The notes beneath the pieces are model-generated. The model had not been told where the DNA came from. It ran no database searches and saw only the letters and a program-made list of their open reading frames with translations. From Cycas panzhihuaensis (Eukaryota; Cycadophyta): 64,000 nt of DNA. Position 1 is the first letter of the stretch. Each line of letters starts with the position of its first letter. The stretch is from positions 225,625,741 through 225,689,740 of the forward strand of contig CM041465.1 in the NCBI GenBank assembly GCA_023213395.1. The letters are read 5' to 3'. Shown here one piece after another: positions 29,226-40,112 of the stretch. Position numbers and translations under genes: made by a program.

Positions 29226-31016
29226 GATTGTAAATATACCTCCAAATAATGCCCCCTTTTCTAATGCCTATTAATCAATCTCAATAAAATTTCTCATGTC
29301 TTATGTCCCTTATATCACTAACTTTATCATCATATCATTACCTTATCCATATTTCCAAACAATTAATGAGTATCTAAACCACTTTCTTCACCATCAAATC
29401 AATGCCTTATATCTTTCACAATGATCATACATGTCACATGTTGTCATTAAATCATCAAGACATATCACACTTCAATTAATTGCCCAAAACACAACTCATG
29501 CTACAACGTTACCAATGAATAAACTATACCCTTATAAATCATGGAATGATCTACACTGCTCAACAATGTTTACTTTCCTACAACTAAGGTATCTTCAACA
29601 AAAACTAATCCTTCTTAGCCTATTCAATTAATTAAAAGAATACATTATCAAATCTACCTAAACTAAGCCTTAAACATGCTTGATAAACACCCAATATTGT
29701 CATGTAACCTTATATGTAACAAGTACCTCATTGCCTCAAATCACCATTTTCCTTATCCTCGAATTTGTCTTATCATGCCCATAAAGCTCCTTCACATAAA
29801 CCATATTCCAAGGAGTACTAAGTTACCATATGCCACCCAACTCACTCATGCAAACACATGCATTATTGCTTCATCACCACACTTTGTCATCGTCACAATA
29901 GCTCTCTCATATGAACACATGTAAGAAAGCACTTAAATTGCCATTAAACAATCACCATCATATACTACAAATCATTAATAGAGTGCCAAATTACAAAAGT
30001 ACTCTCCCATGTACAACACACACAAAAGAACCTCAAATAGTCACCTTATATTGCAACATCACCCAACTTATTCTCTCATGTAAGTTACATATAAGAAAGC
30101 CTATAATCACCTCATCTCACCCATTAATCATGCCATTTCTTACCTATAATCTTTCTCATATAAATACATATAAGAGAACATCATATCCCTACCTCAAATA
30201 TTGTCAATAAATTATAATCATATGACAAACTCATGTTTACTTTATTATCAAAATAAGACCCTTTTAATAAATGAAAAATGCATCATCAATATCCACAAGT
30301 ATCACCTTATTCACACCATCATCCAAAAATATCATCATTTTCTAATATTATATATGTATAATAGATATATTGGGCCCGAAGAGCAATGGTTTTTTTCCCA
30401 AGAAAAGTATAATATAAAACCCTTACATTCTCAAAAAACTTATTTTTAGAAAAAATATAGCTCAAAAATACATAAAATATGGATGTAAATGATTGCCTCT
30501 GATATACGATTCTAATGGTTTAGACGAAATTGAATTTTGATATTTAGATTATGGGTTATGCCCTTTTTGAGAATTTCATAATTAGGGTTTCTAAGGACTA
30601 CAATAATACCTTATGATAAACTACTAATAATTTTTCCCTCTAAACTATGATGAATCTCAAAACACTTCCACTTGAAAGTAAATTAAAAAACACATATAAT
30701 AAAAAAAAAATTTAAGGTTATTTGGATACTTGTAGCCAAAGTTATGGCTCTTTAAAGTTGAGGATGTAGATCTGTCCCAAAAATACAACGTCAAAAAAAA
30801 TATGCTAAAATTAATTTTGCTATAATTTTTATACTTTCACTCCAAAATCTATAATGTGACCACTCAAATTTTATAGAATGAGCCATTTCATCTTAATTTC
30901 ACTATTACTTTTTAGAAATTTTAATGTTTATTCTCTCAAATATGCTTTCAACCCTTGATGGCACCTCCAAAATCACTGCTCTAATACTAAACAAAAATAC
31001 CTCTCTTAACTTGGGT
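29226..31016 (-). other. Long 5' leader of the gag-only element
   Basis: About 1.8 kb of non-coding sequence between the primer-binding site and gag. The part at 30480-30990 ('gattctaatggtttagacg', 'gggttatgccc', 'aggactacaataatacc') is clearly similar to 50400-50880, where the same words recur in decayed form. The left half, 29240-30350, is C/A-rich on the plus strand, with repeated cat-type words ('catcacc', 'ctcatg', 'acacatg') but no clear unit. Confidence 0.65.
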
Positions 31017-31028
31017 GCTCTGATACCA
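31017..31028 (-). other. Primer-binding site, initiator tRNA-Met
   Basis: GCTCTGATACCA on the plus strand is the exact complement of TGGTATCAGAGC and directly abuts the LTR. Confidence 0.92.
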
Positions 31029-31250
31029 TGTTGAAAATCAAACCTGCAATAATATATTCATAAACAGATATAAAAACACCTCTAGGATTGAACAATACCC
31101 TTAAGGTACCTCAAATTATATTAACAAAACATCCTTACAACAGATAATCTTATGATACACTATGTTGTGTATTTATAATACATGCCAATATAATGAGAGT
31201 AGGGCCCACTTGCATGTGGGATAAAATAAATGTACATTAATATTTTAATA
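31029..31250 (-). repeat. 5' LTR of the gag-only element
   Basis: 222 bp, TGTTGAAAATC...ATTTTAATA. The final CA is decayed to TA. It is followed by the duplication TAATT at 31251-31255. Confidence 0.92.
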
Positions 31251-31255
31251 TAATT

Positions 31256-31844
31256 GGAACCTATTTAACATATGGGAGACTCTAATAGACTAGTTTTGAA
31301 AGGTATAACTACAACGAGGAAACCAAACTATGAGGCCTATTTCTTTTTACAATTTTACAATCAAAGTAAAGCCATTTATTTTGAGCCATATCCTTAACAT
31401 GTGATTCCTATATCTTCCCCTTATTCATTAGTTTATCTCTAAGCCTTTGTATTTTACACTTATAACATTGAACATCTATACTAATGATAGGAGCTAAGGG
31501 AATCTGGGGGTATCTTCCACTGCATGGATTATTTGTGATCAAATGGACAATGTTCTAACTAGTGTTGGGGTCTTTCTCTCTCAAGCAACCAATAATATAG
31601 TTGATTACATAATTCTCATTAGAGCCCTTAGTCATTCTCTCCATTTTCACAAGGGGTTAATTCACTTACTTTTTGACTTATAGATTATCATCTATTATCT
31701 TACTCACATTTATGAAACTTATTTAGATCACTTATGCACCCTTCTAGCTATTGCCACTTCTTTTATAACTTAATTTTCTTATGTTATTATTTAATATATC
31801 CCACATAGTTAAAATATTAAAGCTGACTCGCTTATATCCCATAT
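31256..31844. other. Unassigned sequence between two insertions
   Basis: Before insertion of the gag-only element this was continuous with the sequence ending at 27868. No coding frame, LTR or repeat recognised. Confidence 0.45.
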
Positions 31845-31849
31845 CTTTC
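31845..31849. repeat. Target-site duplication CTTTC, left
   Basis: CTTTC directly before the extended LTR at 31850 and again at 37669-37673 directly after the right LTR. Confidence 0.9.
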
Positions 31850-32078
31850 TATAGGAAATGAAGTGGAGCTAAACTAAGCTCTGATACCAAATGAAGGAAA
31901 TAATATTTGCATGGGAAAATAATGTTCACTTAACTCAAATGAAACTAAATCAACTTAACATAAATCAAAGTTAAACTTACCTTAACATGTTGAGCATCAC
32001 ATGTCTAAATTGAGGTTGATGAGGTGTACAATCCTAGTTAGAAAGGTGATAGTGGAGTGATGACAATTAACTCCAACA
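31850..32078 (-). repeat. 3' LTR, internally deleted, with extended end
   Basis: Reads TATAGGAAATGAAG...AACTCCAACA. It contains, 28 bp from its outer end, a full GCTCTGATACCA (31878-31889), a primer-site complement that does not belong inside an LTR. Compared with 37208-37668 it lacks the middle ~232 bp. Confidence 0.88.
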
Positions 32079-32093
32079 TTCTCCCCCTTAATG
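32079..32093 (-). other. Polypurine tract
   Basis: On the minus strand ATTAAGGGGGAGAA directly precedes the LTR start TGTTGGAGTTAATTG. The same arrangement occurs in the sister element at 49154-49168. Confidence 0.85.
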
Positions 32094-32472
32094 TCATCAC
32101 GACCACTTATATCTTTTCCTTGAACTTATGAAACTTGTACTTGAAAAAAACTTTAAAATTCTGATCTTGATTAACACACTTTAACTTTCTTGTAAAATAT
32201 ATCTTTTTGCCAAGAAATAATGAAAAGAAACTGTAAATAGATGATGCTTGATTCAAGTATGTATGTATAGATGCAACTTTGACCTTGTCAACTAGAACAT
32301 TGAGAAAATTTTAAATTTGAGCTTTATCTTTTGTAATCTTTATGCTCTGAACAACTGTCATATCATCAGGTTCATTCTTTGTCAGATTAAATTCATTCTT
32401 TATCATATTATAGGATTCATTTTCATTCTCGCCCTCAAATGGAGGATCAAATCCTTGTGTAGCAAGTTGGTC

Positions 32473-32832
32473 CTACATTTGGTATGAATCTTCATGGGTG
32501 TTGTCGTTATGCTTCACCTGTTCTATCACCTGTCTCACATGTTCATAAAAAATATCATCAAATACATGGAGGGTATCTCCCCCATAAGTAGAAATCAATA
32601 CATTCCAAATTGATTTAGAAGTTGTTAGTTCAGAAACCTTTGAAAAAACGTCATCATTCATAGTGCAAAATAATAATCCTAATGCTTCATTATGCTTTCT
32701 AATGTTGTCCTTAATACTAACATCATAGTTATGTTGTAAATACTTCCATAGATCATATGCAATAAAATAAGTTTTCATAATCTTATGTCATTCTAAAAAA
32801 TTTTATCCATCAAATATAGGTAATTGTGCCAT
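32473..32832 (-). pseudogene. Copia gag N-terminal fragment
   Basis: The frame from ATG 32832 starts MAQLPIFDG, has two stops, then is open from 32778 to 32473. MKTYFIAYDLWKYL, ALGLLFCTMNDDVFSKV and ELTTSKSIWNVLISTYGGD match the copia gag N-terminal/UBN2 region. It is closely similar in wording to the gag at 48451 (SNNLWRYI, ITTSKLVWNIFDLLYGGD), making the two elements relatives. No nucleocapsid or pol follows before the polypurine tract. Confidence 0.82.
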
Positions 32833-34582
32833 GTTATAAAAAACTTTAATATAAAAGTATACTTTTAGTAAATCAAAATAGTCAATAAACTACTGAATAT
32901 ATATGATTTCAGATATATTTTTCAAAAGAAATGTAATGCACCAAGGAACATATATGATTTCAGATAAACCTTTTGATTTTTCAAATGAATAAATGTAAAC
33001 TTTTAATCAATAAACCCTTAACCTTAATAATAATGTATAATGCTGAAAAACTAAAATATATGGATTTATATTTTTAATTGCTTTATGAACAATTACTATT
33101 ACTAAACAACTTAAAATGCTTATATGAAGGTCAAGTAGAAACCTTAAACATCTATCATGAACAACTAATGAAAAATAAAATAGAATTTTCTTAAAAAGTT
33201 TGAAGGGCAAGTCTATTAGGATGTACTTATATGCTCAACTTTGATAGCTTGAAAACTATACTAAACAATGTTAGAATAACTTGAAATTGTACCAATATGT
33301 AGATTAATAAGGTGTAAATCCAATGGAACTAACCATTTTGAAAACGGGTTCTAATAAATCAAGATTTGATGAATCAAAAGAACATGCCTCATTTTGAGGC
33401 ACAACATGAGTAAGGGGCTCAAAATTGCATAAAATTGCTAATAAAAACTTTAGAAAGTATTGAAAAATAATCAAATATATTTGTAAAACTACTAAATAGA
33501 TGTTTAGTTGAAAATTTTTGAAACAATTTATATGAAAATATGCGAAAAATGACAGATTGAGGCTAGTAAGTAGTCCAACTTTAATAGATTTGAAAATAAG
33601 TAAAAACACCTTAAAATAGATGAAAAACTATGTCAATTCGAAGGGGAATGAGTCAGCTTCCTAATAAAGCTAACGGAATTTAATTTGGATGTTAAGCAGA
33701 AAAGGTACAGTAAAAACAGTAACAAGGACCTTTATGTAAAAATGTTAAAAAAATGCTAGAAAGCACTAAAATATCAATTTCAACGATTAAAATAATAGTC
33801 AAAATAAATTATAAAAAATAAAATAAAATATAGGTTTTAAAGTTTGTTGAACTATATTAATGTAGAACAAATTTAAGCAGAAAATAGTTTCCAGGTAAGA
33901 AAATATAGTCAGTTCAAAAAATGATTTTGTAAAAAGTTGAAAAAAAACTGAAAAAAATAGATGATCGACTTTAAATCGAATGAAACAGGGTCAAATCTAT
34001 ACCAAATTGGTCATATGATTAGTCAAAATTGATCTAAAGAAAATTTTTGATCTAATGGAAGTGGTTTCGTCTGAAACTAATGCTCCAACGAAGAGTTTTG
34101 GTAAAACAACTCTAATAACCCTATAAAAAATGAAACATTAAAAAAAATAAAAATAAAAAACGTTTATAAAAAAATGAAAATCCCCTTTAAGGATGACTAA
34201 TGGTCACGTGAGGATTGAATATAACCAAGGGGATAAGATTTAAGGATGCTAAGCTCTTTAAACTCCCGGATTTAAAATTATATAAAAAATAATTTAATTT
34301 TTTAAAAAACTTTATAAAACTAAAAAATAAAAAAATACAAAGAAGATGAGAAGTTCTAGAAGACGGCTGCACCCACCGACGCACGCTATCCCGAGTTGCA
34401 TAAAAGGCAATTTTTAATAATATAATAAAGGAAGGATGTTGTTATTAATAAAGGCCTCACCACTACTTTTGCGTACTCTCGGATTCCCAATGTTGAGCGC
34501 CACCGCTTCTATAGGTGAACAAATAATACAACACAACAGAACATAATAGATCAAAACAGAAATCTCTAGGTACAGATATCGA
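32833..34582 (-). other. Non-coding interior between gag and captured genes
   Basis: AT-rich, A-run-rich sequence without recognised coding content. It lies between the retrotransposon gag and the FHA fragment and is probably element leader. A less AT-rich patch begins near 34360, possibly the start of captured DNA. Confidence 0.5.
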
Positions 34583-34639
34583 TACACAGATGATCGAATG
34601 TAGGGGTACTTCTATGGTGAGAGCGCAGCCAGACTGCGT

Positions 34640-35296
34640 GTGCGGGAAGGAAGAGACATCAGATACCACTTACAAATCCAGCTCCAAAAATCTGCTCAAT
34701 GTCTCATCTTTATAGATCTCTCCTCAATGCACGGTACATGGAACGACGAGCAAAGAGGCACACCAGAATTACTAGTAAAAATTGGCAAGAATGATACTTT
34801 CAAGCTGGGTGCTTCATCTAGGCTCTACAAACTGCAATGGCTTCCAATCCCATTAACTATCAAGGAAGAAGAAATTTATTCTGTTGTCACATTATCATGA
34901 ACGGGTACACTGGGAAAAGAAACTGTGATATGTGTATTTGAGGATCAAAACAAGGTGCTTACTTTGAAGGAAGAGGGAATATTGGAAGATGAGGATAGGA
35001 ACAAGAGAAAACCTAGGGAACGGTCAGCGGTGTTAAGCTATAGGCGCAAGCAAGTTTCAGCGTTTGGACATTGTATTGTAAAAATAAAATGAATGCTAGG
35101 AAGAGTGTGTGGACTAGAGAAAAATGATATGTATAAAGGATCTTATACCTGCAACAACCAATACAGTAAACACACAGTTTATTATGCTAGAGAAAAGAAA
35201 GCCAGGTGGAGCAGAGAAGACTTGTCTGGAGTTGAGAGCTGTAAAGGTAAGGAAATAACCAGGCAAAAGTGCGTGGAGGAGGAACAACTTCGTTGA
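34640..35296 (+). pseudogene. Captured FHA-domain gene fragment
   Basis: A single frame of 219 codons contains just two stops (TGA at 34898 and 35090). FHA hallmarks are IRYHLQIQLQ (positions like the SR.H loop), then FIDLSSMHGTW (the DL.S.HGT strand/loop, about residues 31-41), KIGKNDTFKLGASSRLYKLQW (G-D-x-hydrophobic-x-x-G-x-S-x-R-x-Y). FHA domains bind phosphothreonine. After the domain comes a charged tail (EDEDRNKRKPRERS, YRRKQ). Spacing and the SSR.Y.L.W wording resemble plant FHA proteins of the PS1 type, but I cannot prove the parent. It lies antisense to the element's gag. The length without obvious introns suggests capture of a long exon or a spliced copy. It may continue weakly to about 35450. 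Confidence 0.75.
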
Positions 35297-35467
35297 ACAG
35301 ATCACAAAGAAGGTACCAAGGAAGGATTTCTCAAAATAGAATTCACAGTACTGTGAACTCCATTTCAGCACAATGCTAATAGAGCCGAAATAGAGTTCTC
35401 TTCTCCCTTGGGGGAACTCATGTGAAGAAGGCCGATCAACACAGGAATTGCAGATGTTTGGTTGATG

Positions 35468-35730
35468 GCAACTAAACCGAAGTGAATTGCTCTGACTATC
35501 ATTTTGTATATATGGGCCCTAAAGGTGCTTAGACTCCATTGCATGTAGATGTGTTCAGGTCATATAGTTGGTCAGCAAATATTTGTGAGAAGAAAGTCTG
35601 GCATCTTTTGCCACCTTTACAATCGCATCTTTTATATGACAAGTATTTGAAGTACACTGTCAATGATATTTATGGGGATGTTTCAGTAAAGGAATTTCTT
35701 GGAAGTCTTCAATATCATGAAAAAGAGTGA
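35468..35730 (+). pseudogene. Captured JMJD4-like JmjC-domain fragment
   Basis: The frame reads TEVNCSDYHFVYMGPKGA, a stop, then TPLHVDVFRSYSWSANICEKK and VWHLLPPLQSHLLYDKYLK. The TPLH.DVFRSYSWSAN block is characteristic of JMJD4-type JmjC oxygenases, which use Fe(II) and 2-oxoglutarate. The iron ligands H and D of the HxD motif (LHVDVF) are kept. The stop TAG stands where the family has Trp, i.e. TGG to TAG. Only about 80 residues of the domain are present; the C-terminal His ligand region and both ends are missing, so it cannot be a working enzyme. It abuts the FHA fragment upstream and the PPR fragment about 5 bp downstream. Confidence 0.8.
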
Positions 35731-35734
35731 TATA

Positions 35735-35972
35735 AACTTGCTCTTTCTTCCTACAATACTATTATGGGAGCTTTGGTAAAAAAAAGAGAGCTTGACATGG
35801 CTGAAAATCTGTTCATAGAGATGCTTGTTAATGGGGTTTCTGCCAATACTCTAACTTATACTAACATGGTTCACTGCATGTGCCTGAAGGGCAAGGTGGA
35901 TGCTGCTCTGTGCTTTCTAGATGAAATAATAAAAAAGGAGAAGTTAGAAGTTCTATTTTTTTCAAGGGTACT
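35735..35972 (+). pseudogene. Captured PPR-protein fragment, two repeats
   Basis: The frame gives SYNTIMGALVKKRELDMAEN followed by LFIEMLVNGVSANT, then LTYTNMVHCMCLKGKVDAAL followed by CFLDEIIKKEKLEV. These are two pentatricopeptide repeats of about 35 residues (Y-N-x-x-I/M-x-A-L-x-K-x-x-x-L-D-x-A-x-x-L-F-x-x-M). PPR proteins bind organellar RNA in plants. No stop occurs within the ~80 residues; the frame then degenerates into poly-T (about 35996). The fragment is too short to be functional alone. Confidence 0.82.
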
Positions 35973-36289
35973 TGCCCCTATTTATTTTTTTTGTGTTTTT
36001 TTTTTTAACTTTTGAATCTTTCAAAGAAAACTTACTTAATAATATGAGTTTTCAACTGAATATATATATATATATATATATATGTTTAAATTTTAAAAAA
36101 AATGAAGAACCAAATATTTCAAGGTCATGCAAATAATCAAAAATTTTCAAATATACTCGAGCAAGATATATCAAAAAATATGTGTTTAAAACTGAAAAAT
36201 AACTAAAGAACCTGGAACACACAACTGTAGTTGGCTTTATAGCTGAAAATAAGCTTCAAAAGCTTCCAGTAGATAAATCTTCTTCCTCA

Positions 36290-36940
36290 CAGGTCGAATA
36301 TAAGTAGATCTACTGTAACAGATGGTTTAAAGGGCAGGATATGTAGCCAAAAGCTATAGATCTATATAGAAAACTTTAAAATATAGTTAAAAAATATAAT
36401 GAAAAATATAGATCTGAAATGAAATACAATAGATCTGAACTAAATATAGCAGAAAATGCTAAAAAAACTTGATAAAATAAGTAGATCTTAAGCTGAATAA
36501 TGCAGATCTGATGTGAGTATAGCAGATCTATAGCCAAATATTGTAGATCTATACAAATACACCAAAAAAAATGGTCAAATAACTACTAAAACATATAGAT
36601 CTGAAATGAAATATAATAAATATGAAGTAAAAATTGTAGATCTTTGAAGAAAACTTGATACCTTTTGTATGCAGCTAATGCTCTTTTGTAAATCTATGAA
36701 AAATATCAGATAAGTAGACAAAAAAAATTTGTAAACTGTCAAAATTATGATAAAACTATAGATCTGAAGAGAAAATAACTCAAATATAAGAAAAAACTTG
36801 AATATATATAACTTATTGCTGAAATAATGATGAAATATAAGATAAAATGTGTAAAACTGAAGAAATGTGGCTCAAATCTGTGAAAAAACTTGAGCAAATA
36901 TGGCTTATTACTAAAATCCTACGTAGATCTGCACAAATCT
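36290..36940. repeat. Diverged repeat region with 12 AGATCT motifs
   Basis: The hexamer AGATCT occurs 12 times by my count between 36305 and 36930, often as 'atagatctgaaatgaaata' or 'gtagatct', at irregular 20-100 bp spacing. It looks like a decayed short-unit tandem array in the leader near the primer site. Confidence 0.6.
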
Positions 36941-37193
36941 GGAAATAAACCTGAAAAATATTTGTTAAACCAGAAATATAGCTCAATAATAATCAAAATC
37001 TGCTGAAATAATATATAAAACTCACTAAAAATTTTTAAAAAAACAAATATAGCTAATATGTCTTGCTTGTAAGAAAATCTGCCATAGAATGCCAGTAGAT
37101 CCTGTTGCTCTTCTTTAAAAAAACTTCACTAATAGAGATGCAATAGCCCAAAATCTCACTTTTTCAAAAAACTTCATAGATCAGTAATTGCCT

Positions 37194-37205
37194 GCTCTGA
37201 TACCA
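37194..37205 (-). other. Primer-binding site, initiator tRNA-Met
   Basis: A perfect GCTCTGATACCA (complement of TGGTATCAGAGC), two bases inside the right LTR. This is the true priming site of the element. Confidence 0.9.
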
Positions 37206-37207
37206 AA

Positions 37208-37668
37208 TATAGGAAATGAAGTGGAGCTAAACTAAGCTTTGATACCAAATGAAGGAAATAATGTTTGTAGGAGAACAAAGTAGAACGTATATCAAATAAC
37301 CATAAACCAATATTGCATCAATGTATCACAATCACAATAGAATAAACCATGAAAGCATTGTTGTTCAATCCATTATAGTAAAAATGAGCATTACATATTT
37401 CTCAAAAGAGGGCAATGTCTAGAGACACTAGGGTTTCACACCTCTTAATATTTATAATTTGGGGGAGGAGGGAAACTTCTCAACCCCTGAATTTAAAATA
37501 ATAATAAAATAATGTTCACTTAACTCAAATGAAACTAAATCAACTTAACATAAATCAAAGTTAAACTTACCTTGACATGTTGAGCATCACATATCTAAAT
37601 TGAGGTTGATGAGGTGTACAATCCTGGTTGGAAAGGTGAGAGTGGAGTGATGACAATTAACTCCAACA
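37208..37668 (-). repeat. 5' LTR, 461 bp, with captured primer-binding site
   Basis: Reads TATAGGAAATGAAG...AACTCCAACA, followed by CTTTC. It contains an inner primer-site copy GCTTTGATACCA at 37236-37247, followed by TGAAGGAAAT, which looks like the original LTR end. A GC-rich purine block (about 37453-37468) corresponds to a pyrimidine-rich block in the sister LTR at about 49300. Confidence 0.88.
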
Positions 37669-37719
37669 CTTTCATCACCATTACTCTTAATCTTGTCACT
37701 TCAAGATGGGGATGCCTTT

Positions 37720-37860
37720 ACTCTATAATGAGAAAAAACTAACTAAACACTCTGTAATGAGTATAAACTAACTAAATACTCCATAATAAGTATAAACTAG
37801 TTAAATATTCTATAATGAGTATGAACTAACTGAATACTCTATAATGAGTATAAACTAAAT
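37720..37860. repeat. 29-bp minisatellite, 4.9 copies
   Basis: Units starting at 37720, 37749, 37778, 37807 and 37836 follow the pattern 'actctataatgagtataaac' plus 'taactaaat' with few substitutions. Confidence 0.9.
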
Positions 37861-38799
37861 ATATATGACATATTCAAAAAGAAAAACAAACTATAATATT
37901 AATAAAAACCTAAAAACATCCATATAACTATACATAGGAATAAAAATAGATTCATGCATGATTGATAAGATTATTATCATAGGGACATGGGGGAATAAGA
38001 GATAGAGATAATGGATACAATATATATTATGTCTAAAAGTTAAAAATCTTGATATATATGCAAGTGTTAAGATAGTACAATGATTATGGTCTTATGACTT
38101 CCATGGGCATGTATATCATATTCAAAACTAAGCTTAAATACACTCAGCCCTATGCTTATAGAGTGAAGTTGCATCCCTCCCTCTATCTCCATCTCCTAAT
38201 ATTGCCCTCCTCACTTGAGCTTTCCTACTAATATGGTCATTATAGTGATGATCATTATTGTTGTGAATTACCCGTTCAGTCCCCAAGCTTATGGGTGTAT
38301 GTATGAGATGACTCACTTCTATGTGTGTGATCCTAAGACTGATGAGTGCTCTAGGAAGCTATAAGTATAGGTTGGCCACCTTCCTAGAGCACTACAATTC
38401 AATATAAATGAGTCCTCTCACTGTTTGTCACCTTTAACTACACCTCCAAACATCTTGCCTTTATAACATGTATTATTAGTTGTACCTATAACTCTTCCTC
38501 CCTTATAACTAGTGATGTCTCTAGTGTATAATACATATTATATGCCATGATAATGGGTGTAAAGTGCCATATGTATGGTCCTAGAAACTTAGGGTCACCC
38601 TCATGCCATACTAGTAGCTACTTTAGGCCATATACAAATGACATAAGACCATCAATAGTTCTTATAAATATAGCATCCATTGTATCCCCACTTATATATC
38701 AACATGGAAAATAAGTCAATCTCATCTACATATACACATAATTCACTAAAAATATACATGGATCAATAATAACTTAGTATAAAAGATAAGTAAAAAGTA
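37861..38799. other. Unassigned sequence
   Basis: No recognised domain, LTR end or repeat. Short open frames on the minus strand around 38134-38316 are low-confidence and match nothing I know. Confidence 0.4.
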
Positions 38800-39900
38800 A
38801 ATAAAACTAAGTACATACCCTCATCTAAAGATTTTAAAGCCTTAATAGGGTCAACTGAGCACTAGATCTATTGTCTACCTCCTACACCTGTTACTCCATA
38901 CTATGCCACCTCTCCTCCCTCTCCCTCTCCATCTAATCTTGTTAACTATTGTAATACCTCCATAGCTACAACATCCTATGTATTTCCTCCATCTTCTATG
39001 CATTTCCCCCATCTTCTCCACCATCTTCCACATTTGGTAGAGGAACTTATACTATTGGGGGCACCTATTTCCCTTTATCTTATTCTCTTTTTACTCTACC
39101 TCTTGTCTCACCATTTGGTGGGAGTGGTGGAGATGTATGTGTTACCACCTCCACTTTCTTAGTATCATCCTTAGACTAGGAGAACATACCATTATAGGGG
39201 TTTGTCATAAGGTGGTTCAAAGTCATCTGAGCTAACTAAGGGCTTTGTAATCTCCTTGCTCTCACCTCCCTCCTCCCTTAAATTTGTGCTCTCACAAGCC
39301 ATTAGTTTGTAACTGAATCCATGATAGTCAGTCCTTCAGGTATGTTGGATGGTCATGTCAGAGGAATATGATTGAATAGCTAACACATCAACATAAACAT
39401 ATAAGAAAAGTCATTGTTACCATTTTGATGAATCCTTATTAGCTGATGTTCCATCCTTTGAATGATATAACTAGCCCAACCTAATTATATCTTGAGCTTA
39501 CACTATAACACCACCTTTACTAACTAACTAGGCAAGCCCATGTAGTTCTATACACATCTGATACATAAAAGAATAATAAGAGTCACCGCCTTATGGATGG
39601 TGGGGACACCTCATACTTATTTAAATACTTAAACCTAGATGCCATGCCAACTTAAGTGTCTTCCCTCACCATTCATTGAATGACTCACTATCATCTATTG
39701 ATTATCCTCAACTGCTCATATAGGGATAGCAATTATCCTCTCCATGATAGATACAAGATCCTATTAACATCACACATAGTCATCCTTAGATCCCCCATCC
39801 TATCATACTTAAATACAAAGTCTCCTAGGATAGAGTGGCTAATTAACTCAACTAGAAGATCATTATCCATCACTAACTAGATGGATTAGCTAGCTCTAGT
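38800..39900 (-). pseudogene. Decayed coding stretch, family unknown
   Basis: The minus-strand reading has long segments with few stops and protein-like composition. Words include LVELISHSILGDFVFKYDRM and DLRMTMCDVNRILS (about 39870-39730), GFSYKLMACESTNLREEGG (about 39325-39265), then EITKPLVSSDDFEPPYDKPL and, further on, a Gly/Arg/Trp-rich part (CGRWWRRWGKC, about 39035-39000). Stops sit where Trp or Gln codons would be expected, the same decay as in nearby elements. I do not recognise the family; it may be an unclassified transposable-element protein or a dead host gene. Confidence 0.35.
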
Positions 39901-40112
39901 CATGCCATATTAGTAAAGTATCTATTGCTTGGTAAGAAAAAGATGGTTAAAAAGTGGATTTAACATCCAACCCTTATTCTCACAAGTCCCTACATGATCA
40001 AGTCATTGTTAAGCATAAGTGAAAGGTAAAACTTTAGTACCAAATCATTCAAGGATTGGTCTAGTAAAATTTAAGCTCAAAAATTAAATCTTATTTTTCA
40101 TAGTTTTGAATT

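Larger units (their letters stand above)
27874..31250 (-). mobile_element. Complete gag-only LTR retrotransposon (TR-GAG-like)
   Basis: Two 222-bp LTRs (27874-28095 and 31029-31250) are flanked by a perfect 5-bp duplication TAATT. The primer-binding site is beside the right LTR and the polypurine tract beside the left LTR, so the element runs on the minus strand. The interior is only 2.9 kb and holds a gag-derived frame but no protease, integrase, RT or RNase H that I can see. That is the definition of a TR-GAG element, mobilised in trans by an autonomous copia relative. I count 28 LTR mismatches in 222, nearly all transitions, so the insertion is old. Confidence 0.92.
31850..37668 (-). mobile_element. 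Gene-capturing non-autonomous LTR retrotransposon
   Basis: A 5.8-kb element with LTRs 31850-32078 and 37208-37668, a polypurine tract beside the left LTR, an initiator-tRNA primer site beside the right LTR, and the duplication CTTTC outside both. By these signals and its gag it is a minus-strand element. It has a copia gag fragment but no pol. Between the long leader and gag it carries three host-gene fragments in plus orientation: an FHA domain (34640-35296), JMJD4-like JmjC (about 35468-35730) and PPR repeats (35735-35972). The left LTR lacks about 232 bp present in the right one; shared parts differ at about 8 positions, so this insertion is younger than the gag-only element next to it. 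Confidence 0.9.

Noticed and set aside
35468-35730. A functional JmjC gene
   Set aside because: Only about 80 residues of the domain, a stop at a conserved Trp, and a position inside an LTR element show it to be a captured fragment.
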